The notes under the pieces were generated by a model. The model had not been told where the DNA came from. It saw only the letters and a program-made list of their open reading frames with translations, and searched no databases. This document shows, one piece after another, positions 1 to 5,980 of a stretch of DNA of 9,324 nt (its first letter is position 1; each line of letters begins with the position of its first letter). The stretch lies in the NCBI GenBank assembly GCA_016934435.1, contig JAFGSU010000327.1, positions 1 to 9,324 on the forward strand, given 5' to 3'. The stretch comes from Candidatus Zhuqueibacterota bacterium. GTDB lineage: Bacteria; Zhuqueibacterota; Zhuqueibacteria; Residuimicrobiales; Residuimicrobiaceae. Position numbers and translations under genes: made by a program.

Positions 1-141
1 GAAACTGTTTTAATTACTCGCGACCAAACCATTTAGAGGTGATGGTTCTCACAAAATTTCTTTATACTTTGCAGGTGCACCCTGTATATAACAGTTTGCC
101 GCAATGAAGCTAAGTAATTGAAAAACAGAATGAAAAAGAAT

Positions 142-156
142 TTGACTTTCCGTCAA
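142..156. promoter_or_regulatory. Short dyad just downstream of the left-edge promoter
   Basis: TTGAC (142-146) and GTCAA (152-156) form a perfect 5-bp inverted repeat around a 5-nt centre. If the minus-strand promoter at 166-194 is real, this dyad covers roughly +4 to +18, a usual position for a repressor operator. At 5 bp per arm it could easily be chance. Confidence 0.2.
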
Positions 157-165
157 TTTAGTATT

Positions 166-194
166 AAGTTAAATAACTATCCTATCATTGTCAA
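166..194 (-). promoter_or_regulatory. Candidate sigma-70 promoter reading out of the window
   Basis: On the minus strand the sequence reads TTGACA (194-189), a 17-nt spacer, then TAACTT (171-166). The -35 hexamer is a perfect consensus match, the spacer is optimal, and the -10 keeps TA at its start and T at its end. Transcription would begin near position 159 and run leftwards, so the target gene would lie beyond position 1. The region is AT-rich, which raises the chance of a fortuitous match. A weaker plus-strand match (TTGACT at 142-147, 17 nt, TAAGTT at 165-170) overlaps it but leads to no plus-strand gene. Confidence 0.4.
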
Positions 195-210
195 GTGCAT
201 TTTCAACTTT

Positions 211-2085
211 TCACTCTTTGCCAGAAAGATAAAAAACCCGCCTGTTTTGATCATGCAACCCGGTTAGTAAACGTCGCAATGCATCATACTGTTCCACTGC
301 AATCACACGTGTGTTTATTTCTGTATGCCTGTTATAATGAATCCTGTTCTTTTGCGTTAGCACTTTTAGTGTAAAATGGCCCGTTTTCGTCTGCAGGGAC
401 TGTTGCACGCTGCCTTCTGCATCTCGTTCTGAACCTGACGATTCAGGAAAGTCCCAGACGAGTGAATCGGGCGCGGTGATCATCAAGTCTATTTCCTCGT
501 TCAGTTTAGCCGGTAAAGAAACCGGAGAAAACCGTGTCTGTAAATAGGGTGTATAATGCCATTCATCAGCGACGCTGTTGATGCCGGGGCAAACATGCCA
601 ATCCGGGTAATCCATTTTTTTCAGAAACTTTTCCGATTGATAGGTTGCCGTCAACATGATCTGATCCCGATCCAGCTTCAGCACGGTTACATCGGCAATC
701 TTGCCGGGCGGAAGTATTTTTTTAACTAACTTTCCGGCGAATTCTGTTTGTCCCTCATTATCCAGCAGTTGGAAATAGGGCAAAAAATAGCCACCGGCAG
801 ACAGCTGCACAGCGCCCTGGATTTCCTCAGTTCCGTTCAATTTGAGGTCAGCAACCATGTGGATGTGGTCATCCGCCGTCTGTGACAGCTTTGTGACGGG
901 TTCACCCTCCCGCTGCAGATGAAACACGGTATGGTCGGGAAATTCATCGGTCAGGGAACGTACCGCCTCGCCGGTGACCGGGACATAATAAGTTTGTCGT
1001 GCCGGCAGCGAAACGGCGACCACGGCTTTATCAAATTGAATCAGGGTTGGTACATTCGCCGCAAAAGTGCGCGTCGTCGCTAACAAAACCATTTCCGCAG
1101 GGATATCCAGGTTTCGGAGGAGCGCGCTCAGCAGCGCCGATTTTTCGATTTCCTGCGCATAGTTACGGGCAACGACGCGAGCCAGGTTCTCAAACCTGAA
1201 TCCAAGCCAGCTTGGATCCGGCGATATGTCGTTGATTTCCCCGGCCATTTTCGTCCGGATTTGCAGGGCTTTCTTCAAAGGGTCCACGGCGTCACATTCC
1301 TTCACCAATGAGGCCTGAATGTCTTGATCGAGATTCAGTTTGGTTGCTATTTCTTTTTTAATGTATTCCCGTAAGGTCTCCCAGGAAGGACAGGTTGAAA
1401 AAAGCAATCTTGGCGCGAAATCGTCAAAGGAGGGGTGCCGGTCTTCCATCTGCAGCGCCGGCAGGTTTTCACATATCCAGGTAAAACGCTGCACGCCGTT
1501 TTCACGGCTGACTGTCGGTGTCGCATTCGAATTCAGCAATTCATAAGTAAGATTTACGCCCTCCGGCACCTGCACCACCACGCGCAGTTCGGCAATGGGG
1601 TAACGATGAGCGAACAATTCTTCGCCCCAGAACCACGGAATAAATTCGGCTTTGTTTTCTATATGATAGCGCAAATCGATGGTACAATTCCGTTCCAATC
1701 CTGTATGCGAAACCACCCGTTCGATGAGATATCCATAGTCGGGCGCATCGTTGACTGCACGGGGCAGGACATCATTAAAAGCGTTCGGTGGTGACGGCAC
1801 CTGTTTGCCATCAGCCATCGTGGTTATAGATTTATCCACCACCAGGGTTTGATATTCAGGATTAAAGACGATAAAAGTTTCGCCCAGCCCACGTGTAACC
1901 GATCGATAGGTCAAAAGCTTTACGTGATGAGCGTAATCGAAACGCCAGGATCCATCTTGATTGAGGGTGTAGGTTTTTTCCATCTTGAGAAAAATGGCGT
2001 CCTGCTCGCTTTCTTTGATTTGAGCCGAAATGAGGATTGCCGGTAAAAGGCATACAAGTGTGTACAGAATAAGAAATCTTTTCAT
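211..2085 (-). CDS. Exported DUF3857/transglutaminase-like protein, catalytically degenerate
   Basis: This 624-residue protein begins with a signal peptide (MKRF then a hydrophobic run ending near LISAQ), so it should be exported to the periplasm or cell surface. Residues about 30-230 resemble the beta-rich DUF3857 domain. Residues about 260-380 follow the transglutaminase-like fold: the helix ending in EKSALLSALLR lines up with the C-K-D-K-A-x-L-L helix of active members. The catalytic Cys is replaced by Glu312, the FNH histidine by Lys353 (FDKAVV), and no Asp follows YYVPV where LLDPTW is expected. It is therefore probably a binding or structural paralogue rather than an enzyme. The C-terminal 240 residues are beta-rich and not recognised. 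The start at 2085 is supported by a GAGGA Shine-Dalgarno (2091-2095) that overlaps the stop codon of the upstream gene. The 9-bp gap implies translational coupling and a shared transcript with the 2095-4107 gene. Function unknown. Confidence 0.85.
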   Translation of the reverse strand: MKRFLILYTLVCLLPAILISAQIKESEQDAIFLKMEKTYTLNQDGSWRFDYAHHVKLLTYRSVTRGLGETFIVFNPEYQTLVVDKSITTMADGKQVPSPPNAFNDVLPRAVNDAPDYGYLIERVVSHTGLERNCTIDLRYHIENKAEFIPWFWGEELFAHRYPIAELRVVVQVPEGVNLTYELLNSNATPTVSRENGVQRFTWICENLPALQMEDRHPSFDDFAPRLLFSTCPSWETLREYIKKEIATKLNLDQDIQASLVKECDAVDPLKKALQIRTKMAGEINDISPDPSWLGFRFENLARVVARNYAQEIEKSALLSALLRNLDIPAEMVLLATTRTFAANVPTLIQFDKAVVAVSLPARQTYYVPVTGEAVRSLTDEFPDHTVFHLQREGEPVTKLSQTADDHIHMVADLKLNGTEEIQGAVQLSAGGYFLPYFQLLDNEGQTEFAGKLVKKILPPGKIADVTVLKLDRDQIMLTATYQSEKFLKKMDYPDWHVCPGINSVADEWHYTPYLQTRFSPVSLPAKLNEEIDLMITAPDSLVWDFPESSGSERDAEGSVQQSLQTKTGHFTLKVLTQKNRIHYNRHTEINTRVIAVEQYDALRRLLTGLHDQNRRVFYLSGKE

Positions 2086-2094
2086 TTCATTCCT

Positions 2095-4107
2095 CTATTT
2101 TTTTTCCAGTATGACGGGCCGTTCCATCACTTTTTTTGCTTCCAGGGCAGCGGCCCGAAAATTGGACCATTCGTCTGCTTCATAAATTCGTTTCTTCATC
2201 GCATAGGTTTGCGTGAAAGAAATTTCATTGCCGCGATTTTGGTATTCGGCAGAAAAATCGGCGGCGTTGCCTTGTTGTCTGTCAAATTCGGGTGTAAACG
2301 CCACCTTGAGATTGGACGGCAGTTTGATTTTTTCTTTAAACTGGATGAGCTTGGAACATCTGGTTCGAAACGGGTAGTCCCGTTCCGACATAGCAAAACT
2401 CATAAACAGATGGCTGTTGGTGTAAGGGTCCGCAAACGGGTGACGCGCAACCACCGGCACGAACAGCCATCGATCGTCGATTTTTTGTGCATATTGAGGA
2501 ATCCGGTAATGGACCTCGATTCGCACCGATTCGCTGAGATCATAGGGATCGGGCACCTCGAGTTTGATGATTTCAGCATTCGTTGCAATGTCGAACAGCG
2601 CCTGTTCGACAAAGGCATGCCACATAGAATTTTGAAACCGAAGCATGCCTCTGCGAATGAGAGCATCCGATTGGCCCTCTGCCTCCAGGGTGAACGAGCC
2701 GCTCAGGGTGCCGTCCATACTCAGTTCGGACGTGCCGGTGATATTGAAATAGTGATTTTCAGGAGGGCTGATGGGAGTCGTCATCAGGTCGGCGCCTTCG
2801 GGTACACCCATCAGGTATTGCTGCTGCTGTTCGGCGCTGGACCACAGCTCCCGGACACCCGGCACCCAGGTGGGGTCCAACAGGACGTAGCTTCCATCCT
2901 TTTTCTTCCACAGCGTCACCGAATGGTTGAATTGATCGGCGGGTATTGGATCGATGCGCGAGCCCGCCATGGTCATGGCCGGATAGGACTCGAAACCGGC
3001 GGCGCGCAGCATGGTGACCAGCATTCCGGCTTTGTCCTTGCAGACGCCGCAACGGTCGGCAAAGGTCATTTCACCTTTGTGCAAGGTATAGCCCTCTCCT
3101 TTCCCCATCGTGAGTCCGGAATAGCGAATCTCTTCCGCCACCCAATGCGTCAGTACGGATACCTTTTCTTCATCAGTCTTGCAATCTTTGATCAATTGAT
3201 CCGTCTTTTCCTGAACCTCGGGCGTTACATCAAAACTGCCGTAATCCTCGTTCACTTTATGGAACCAGAGCGATTTTGCATACCAGTCCGGCGAAGTGGA
3301 GACGAGCAATTCCGGCAGCACATCGGTCGGCGCCACCATATGCGGCTCTCGTTTCCATGGATCGATATCTTTCTTTTCCCAGTGATAGAGGGTGAGATCC
3401 TGTTGAAAGTGAACCCAATTAGTTGCTTCACCATTGTAGAATTGATATTGCAGCGGTTTGTCAGCCGGAAGGGTAACAGTATAGGTCTTAAACAGGACAG
3501 GCACGGACGACCAGAACGGTATGATATCGTAGAAATGGCCGCGCATGGGAGGAATGTAGCGTTCGTCCTCGGATTCGTCCTGGCCGCTGCTCAGAGACAG
3601 GGCGGCGCTGCTCTCCGTTTGCAGAAGCGCATAGGTGAATCCCTTGCGGAAGACAATGGTTTCCAGAGCATCGCCCACCTCCAATCGACCCACGGGCACC
3701 ATTTTTTGTCTGGCGCCCCAGTAGATAGCCCGGGCGGGTGCGGCCACATCCAGGACGGTAGCCGGATCAACGGTTTCGACCGTCCCATTTTTGCGATAAA
3801 TGCGCGCCGCCTGGACGTCCACATAGGCGGACAACGGATCGTAATCATATCGCCGGCATGCCAGTTCAAGCGCACCGGCCGGCTTGAGCACTTTTATGAG
3901 ACTGTGCATGGTTACATAGCTCAGACCGCTGTCCATGACTCGAACCCGCGTGCTGTCGAAAATAACCACCTGTTCGGCATTCTTGTATTTCTCTCCCTTG
4001 CCGGCGGATTTTATCAGGGCGAAAATCCGGCTGTCATCCGCGTACAAATTACAGACCATCGCAGAAATCAGACTGACCATCAGAAACGCACAAAACCTTT
4101 TTTTCAT
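2095..4107 (-). CDS. Exported DUF3857/transglutaminase-like protein with intact triad
   Basis: This is a 670-residue protein. I chose the ATG at 4107 rather than the upstream in-frame ATG at 4140 because a GGAGGT sits just before it and because MKKRF plus a hydrophobic stretch ending near LYA-DD makes a normal signal peptide. A Cys lies inside the leader, but AMVC is not a good lipobox. The N-terminal half matches DUF3857 (FDSTRVRVMDSGLSYVTMHS, with DYDPLSAYVDVQAARIYRKN further on). The transglutaminase-like core carries RCGVCKDKAGMLVTMLRAAG (Cys356), FNHSV (His395) and LLDPTW (Asp411), a complete Cys-His-Asp triad with usual spacing. The family is related to bacterial cysteine proteases and transglutaminases, but the substrate here cannot be told. 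The C-terminal 220 residues form a beta-rich module without a recognised motif. It is the first gene of a two-gene operon, driven by the promoter at 4141-4169. A plus-strand ORF antisense to nearly its full length is a shadow. Confidence 0.9.
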   Translation of the reverse strand: MKKRFCAFLMVSLISAMVCNLYADDSRIFALIKSAGKGEKYKNAEQVVIFDSTRVRVMDSGLSYVTMHSLIKVLKPAGALELACRRYDYDPLSAYVDVQAARIYRKNGTVETVDPATVLDVAAPARAIYWGARQKMVPVGRLEVGDALETIVFRKGFTYALLQTESSAALSLSSGQDESEDERYIPPMRGHFYDIIPFWSSVPVLFKTYTVTLPADKPLQYQFYNGEATNWVHFQQDLTLYHWEKKDIDPWKREPHMVAPTDVLPELLVSTSPDWYAKSLWFHKVNEDYGSFDVTPEVQEKTDQLIKDCKTDEEKVSVLTHWVAEEIRYSGLTMGKGEGYTLHKGEMTFADRCGVCKDKAGMLVTMLRAAGFESYPAMTMAGSRIDPIPADQFNHSVTLWKKKDGSYVLLDPTWVPGVRELWSSAEQQQQYLMGVPEGADLMTTPISPPENHYFNITGTSELSMDGTLSGSFTLEAEGQSDALIRRGMLRFQNSMWHAFVEQALFDIATNAEIIKLEVPDPYDLSESVRIEVHYRIPQYAQKIDDRWLFVPVVARHPFADPYTNSHLFMSFAMSERDYPFRTRCSKLIQFKEKIKLPSNLKVAFTPEFDRQQGNAADFSAEYQNRGNEISFTQTYAMKKRIYEADEWSNFRAAALEAKKVMERPVILEKK

Positions 4108-4110
4108 AGT

Positions 4111-4116
4111 ACCTCC
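4111..4116 (-). promoter_or_regulatory. Shine-Dalgarno site deciding the start of the 2095-4107 gene
   Basis: GGAGGT on the minus strand ends 3 nt before the ATG at 4107. No comparable site precedes the alternative ATG at 4140, which also lies almost on the predicted transcription start. The protein should therefore begin MKKRF. Confidence 0.8.
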
Positions 4117-4140
4117 GTTTGCTATTATTTTTTCAGGCAA

Positions 4141-4169
4141 ACAGTACGAAACATATGATTAAAAGTCAA
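4141..4169 (-). promoter_or_regulatory. Sigma-70-like promoter for the minus-strand DUF3857 pair
   Basis: The minus strand reads TTGACT (4169-4164), a 17-nt spacer and TACTGT (4146-4141). The -35 matches consensus at five of six positions, the spacer is ideal and the -10 retains the TA....T core. The start of transcription would be near 4134, giving a leader of about 27 nt that contains the GGAGGT ribosome site. The fit of promoter, leader and start makes this the best-supported promoter in the window. Confidence 0.65.
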
Positions 4170-4190
4170 GAAGAATCATGAAAATTTCGA

Positions 4191-4223
4191 GAACTTTTTA
4201 TTTGTCCATTCGTTATTACAGAT
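4191..4223 (+). promoter_or_regulatory. Candidate ECF-type promoter / shared box upstream of the sigma gene
   Basis: GAAC (4191-4194), a 16-nt spacer and CGTTA (4211-4215) resemble the AAC / CGT pattern of many ECF sigma promoters, which are commonly autoregulated. The downstream half lies in ATTCGTTATTACAGAT (4208-4223), which recurs with 14 of 16 bases identical at 5891-5906 upstream of the adaptor gene. The -35-like GAAC does not recur there at the same spacing, so this could instead be a regulator-binding box. The leader to the ATG at 4354 would be about 130 nt. Confidence 0.3.
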
Positions 4224-4300
4224 GAAAATGGATATCAATGTTTTCAGTCCAGAGACCGATTCACTACCCGTCGGACCGGCCGTTTGGCTGTACAACTTTT

Positions 4301-4315
4301 TGAATCACTGATTCA
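4301..4315. promoter_or_regulatory. Perfect 15-bp dyad upstream of the sigma gene
   Basis: TGAATCA (4301-4307), C, TGATTCA (4309-4315) is a perfect 7-bp inverted repeat with a single central base, typical in form of an operator for a dimeric regulator. It lies 38 nt upstream of the ATG at 4354 and on the downstream side of the candidate promoter. No stem could form in RNA with a 1-nt loop at full length, so a DNA-binding site is more likely than a terminator. No bound protein can be named. Confidence 0.35.
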
Positions 4316-4353
4316 TCGACGCCGGATTGGTACCCCATAGATTATGGGAAAAT

Positions 4354-4935
4354 ATGGAATATTATAAAGACGAGTATTATGATCTCATCAAAGCGAGTCA
4401 ACGAGGAGACGTAAAAGCCGCTGGCAAACTCGTTGAGGCGCACGCCCAGGCGGTGCACGATTTTCTCTTCCACCTATGCGGTAACCGGCACTTAACCGAG
4501 GATTTGGCGCAGGACACATTTTTGCGCGCGCTGACGGCACTGAAGCATTATCAATTTCGCGCGCCGTTGCGGGCCTGGCTCTTTCGCATCGCCATTAATC
4601 TCTATCGCGATCAGCGCAGGCGTAAAATCGTGCGCAACATTGTATCATCCTATCATGATAATGAGCAAGAGGCTGAAAATATTGTATCGAATACATCAGT
4701 TCAAACGCCACATGCTGAACTGGAAAGAAAGGAACGATTCGCGCATCTATATAAAGCGATGCAAAAGTTACCTGAATCTCTGCGCACCGTGATCATCATG
4801 CGGGATTTGCAGGAATTGTCGTATGAGGAAATCACCCAGGTATTACATTGGCGTCTGGGCACGGTAAAATCGCGGTTGTTTCGCGCCCGCAAGGAATTGG
4901 CTGAATTATTATCGGATTTTTGGGAGGAAAAATGA
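4354..4935 (+). CDS. ECF-family RNA polymerase sigma factor (RpoE-like)
   Basis: A 193-residue alternative sigma factor that would redirect RNA polymerase to a small regulon. Region 2 spans about residues 26-92, with the conserved helix LTEDLAQDTFLRAL (47-60) and then FRAPLRAWLFRIAINLYRDQRRR, which binds core polymerase and the -10 element. Region 4 spans about 133-188 and contains LPESLRTVIIMRDLQELSYEEI followed by the recognition helix GTVKSRLFRARKEL for the -35 element. There is no region 1 or 3, as expected for ECF members. A TTG at 4327 would add nine residues, but it lacks a ribosome site, and TGGGAA sits 5 nt before the ATG at 4354. The TGA stop overlaps the ATG of the anti-sigma gene (ATGA), so the two products should be made in a coupled ratio. 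The linker between regions 2 and 4 is rich in Asn, Glu and Ser. Confidence 0.93.
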   Translation: MEYYKDEYYDLIKASQRGDVKAAGKLVEAHAQAVHDFLFHLCGNRHLTEDLAQDTFLRALTALKHYQFRAPLRAWLFRIAINLYRDQRRRKIVRNIVSSYHDNEQEAENIVSNTSVQTPHAELERKERFAHLYKAMQKLPESLRTVIIMRDLQELSYEEITQVLHWRLGTVKSRLFRARKELAELLSDFWEEK

Positions 4936-5417
4936 AATCGATTTTTCATCCACGAAAAAAAATATCGCTCTATCTTGATCAACGGCTTTCGCCGGAGGAA
5001 GTACAGAAGCTGGAAGAGCATCTGTCCGTTTGCAAGTCTTGCAGAAGATTATTGCAAAATATGTCCACGATGCGCGCTGTCCTGAGAGAAAAGCCATCGG
5101 TAAGCGTACGCAAGGATTTCGTCTCCCGGGTGATCGCAGGCCATCGCCGGCAGCAGGCAGACGAGGCGTTCTGGATCGGATTCGAAAGCGTTCCCCGTCT
5201 TTTGCCGCAACTGGCTTTTGTGCTGGTCGTTGTTCTGGCGCTTTTATGGAGCTGGCCGCAACTTGAAATCACCACGCCGGAAGCGGTGGACGATCAAATC
5301 GCCAGAGTGTCGGTTTTAGACGAAAGAGAGATGATTTCCAACCTGACGACCTATGATGAAGCCCTGCGATTCGCATTAAACGGAACCTATGAAAATATGG
5401 AAGGAGACAGAAAATGA
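4932..5417 (+). CDS. Transmembrane anti-sigma factor with zinc-finger (ZAS/zf-HC2) domain
   Basis: A 161-residue protein that should hold the preceding sigma factor inactive at the inner membrane. The N-terminal cytoplasmic domain carries H30-x3-C34-x2-C37 (HLSVCKSC), the signature of zinc-associated anti-sigma domains, after the typical ISLYLDQRLSPEEVQKLEEHL helix. One membrane segment runs from about 91 to 108 (LLPQLAFVLVVVLALLWSW), followed by a periplasmic tail of about 50 residues with no recognised domain. The start is the ATG at 4932, with GGGAGGA at 4922-4928 and an ATGA overlap with the sigma stop; a TTG at 4920 is less likely. Its own stop overlaps the next gene's ATG in the same way. 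Release of the sigma factor by regulated proteolysis or conformational change is family knowledge, not visible here. Confidence 0.92.
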   Translation: MKSIFHPRKKISLYLDQRLSPEEVQKLEEHLSVCKSCRRLLQNMSTMRAVLREKPSVSVRKDFVSRVIAGHRRQQADEAFWIGFESVPRLLPQLAFVLVVVLALLWSWPQLEITTPEAVDDQIARVSVLDEREMISNLTTYDEALRFALNGTYENMEGDRK

Positions 5418-5785
5418 CATCACGCCGCAAGGCTATTCTCAGTCTGGTATCCGCCTTTATTATTGGATTCGCATTCTGCTTTTTCCTTTTCTATTTCTCC
5501 ATTTTGGAACACCATTTAGGGCCCCGTCACGGCAGAGACCGTACGGATGACATCATGCTGCGCTTTACCAGGGAACTCGACCTGGATGCCCGGCAACAGG
5601 AGTTCCTGAAAAGCGAGCTCGAAAAAATAAGAGCCAGACACAACGAAATTCGTCAGGCAAATTTCAGTCAATTCAGGGAGATTCGCGACGATTTTCGCAG
5701 GTCCTTTTCCACCATTTTGACGCCCGAACAAAAAGCAAAATTCGACGAATATAATCGCAAAAGAGATGAAAAGTTCAAAAGATAG
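5414..5785 (+). CDS. Small membrane-anchored Spy/CpxP-like periplasmic protein
   Basis: A 123-residue protein with an N-terminal membrane anchor or uncleaved signal (about residues 8-30, AILSLVSAFIIGFAFCFFLFYF) and a highly charged, helical periplasmic part. The helical part shows the Spy/CpxP/metal-sensor layout: LDLDARQQEFLKSELEKIRARHNEIR as a degenerate first LTxxQ-type helix, and ILTPEQKAKFDEYNRKRDEK with a clear LTPEQ near the C terminus. Such proteins act as periplasmic chaperones, envelope-stress inhibitors or metal sensors. AAGGAGA (5401-5407) and the ATGA overlap with the anti-sigma gene support the start at 5414. Being third in a sigma/anti-sigma operon suggests it senses or modulates the periplasmic signal to the anti-sigma factor, as CnrX-type proteins do, but that role is inferred. 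No His/Cys-rich metal-binding cluster stands out beyond HHLGPRHG just after the membrane segment. Confidence 0.75.
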   Translation: MTSRRKAILSLVSAFIIGFAFCFFLFYFSILEHHLGPRHGRDRTDDIMLRFTRELDLDARQQEFLKSELEKIRARHNEIRQANFSQFREIRDDFRRSFSTILTPEQKAKFDEYNRKRDEKFKR

Positions 5786-5797
5786 ACACCGCTTCGG

Positions 5798-5830
5798 CGC
5801 CTGCAGGTTAAACAAGTGACCCTGCGGGTG
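5798..5830 (+). other. Stem-loop after the Spy-like gene
   Basis: CCTGCAGG (5800-5807) pairs with CCTGCGGG (5821-5828) through one G-U, extended by two outer pairs to about 10 bp around a 13-nt loop. It starts 12 nt after the TAG at 5783-5785. There is no following T run, so it is not a canonical intrinsic terminator. It may stabilise the 3' end of the sigma-operon transcript or be chance. Confidence 0.3.
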
Positions 5831-5890
5831 GCATATCTTCAGTCCAGTTCGCGGATTAATACCGAATTTCACATAGAATAAAATGGGCTG

Positions 5891-5906
5891 ATTCGTTGTT
5901 ATAGAT
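5891..5906 (+). promoter_or_regulatory. Shared 16-bp box upstream of the adaptor gene
   Basis: ATTCGTTGTTATAGAT matches ATTCGTTATTACAGAT at 4208-4223 (upstream of the sigma gene) at 14 of 16 positions. It lies 75 nt before the adaptor ATG. AATTTC precedes CGTT by 23 nt here and by 22 nt upstream of the sigma gene, hinting at a second conserved half. A TATAAT (5908-5913) follows, but no -35 is found at 16-18 nt from it. A small dyad (AATCG 5911-5915, CGATT 5921-5925) lies just downstream. Confidence 0.3.
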
Positions 5907-5980
5907 TTATAATCGGACGACGATTGTCCACCCATTTGTTGTTAAACAATTTATAAAAGTAATTTAGGGAGATTTTTAGC

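Larger units (their letters stand above)
1..210. other. AT-rich non-coding region at left edge
   Basis: No open reading frame with a credible start or domain is visible on either strand. The stretch lies downstream of the minus-strand gene ending at 211. It holds a sigma-70-like promoter on the minus strand (166-194) and a short dyad (142-156). No GC-rich stem followed by a T run is seen after the stop at 211, so no intrinsic terminator can be assigned for the minus-strand operon. An 8-bp inverted pair (AAACTGTT at 2-9, AACAGTTT at 90-97) is present, but it is short and widely separated, and I do not interpret it. Confidence 0.6.

Noticed and set aside
1435..1794. 119-codon plus-strand ORF within the 211-2085 gene
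   Set aside because: It is antisense to a supported gene, with no domain and no ribosome site.
2209..4158. 649-codon plus-strand ORF opposite almost the whole 2095-4107 gene
   Set aside because: It is antisense to a gene with a clear signal peptide, promoter, ribosome site and catalytic triad. Its own translation is rich in His, Arg and Gly with no domain, and no ribosome site was seen. Long antisense ORFs arise from codon bias.
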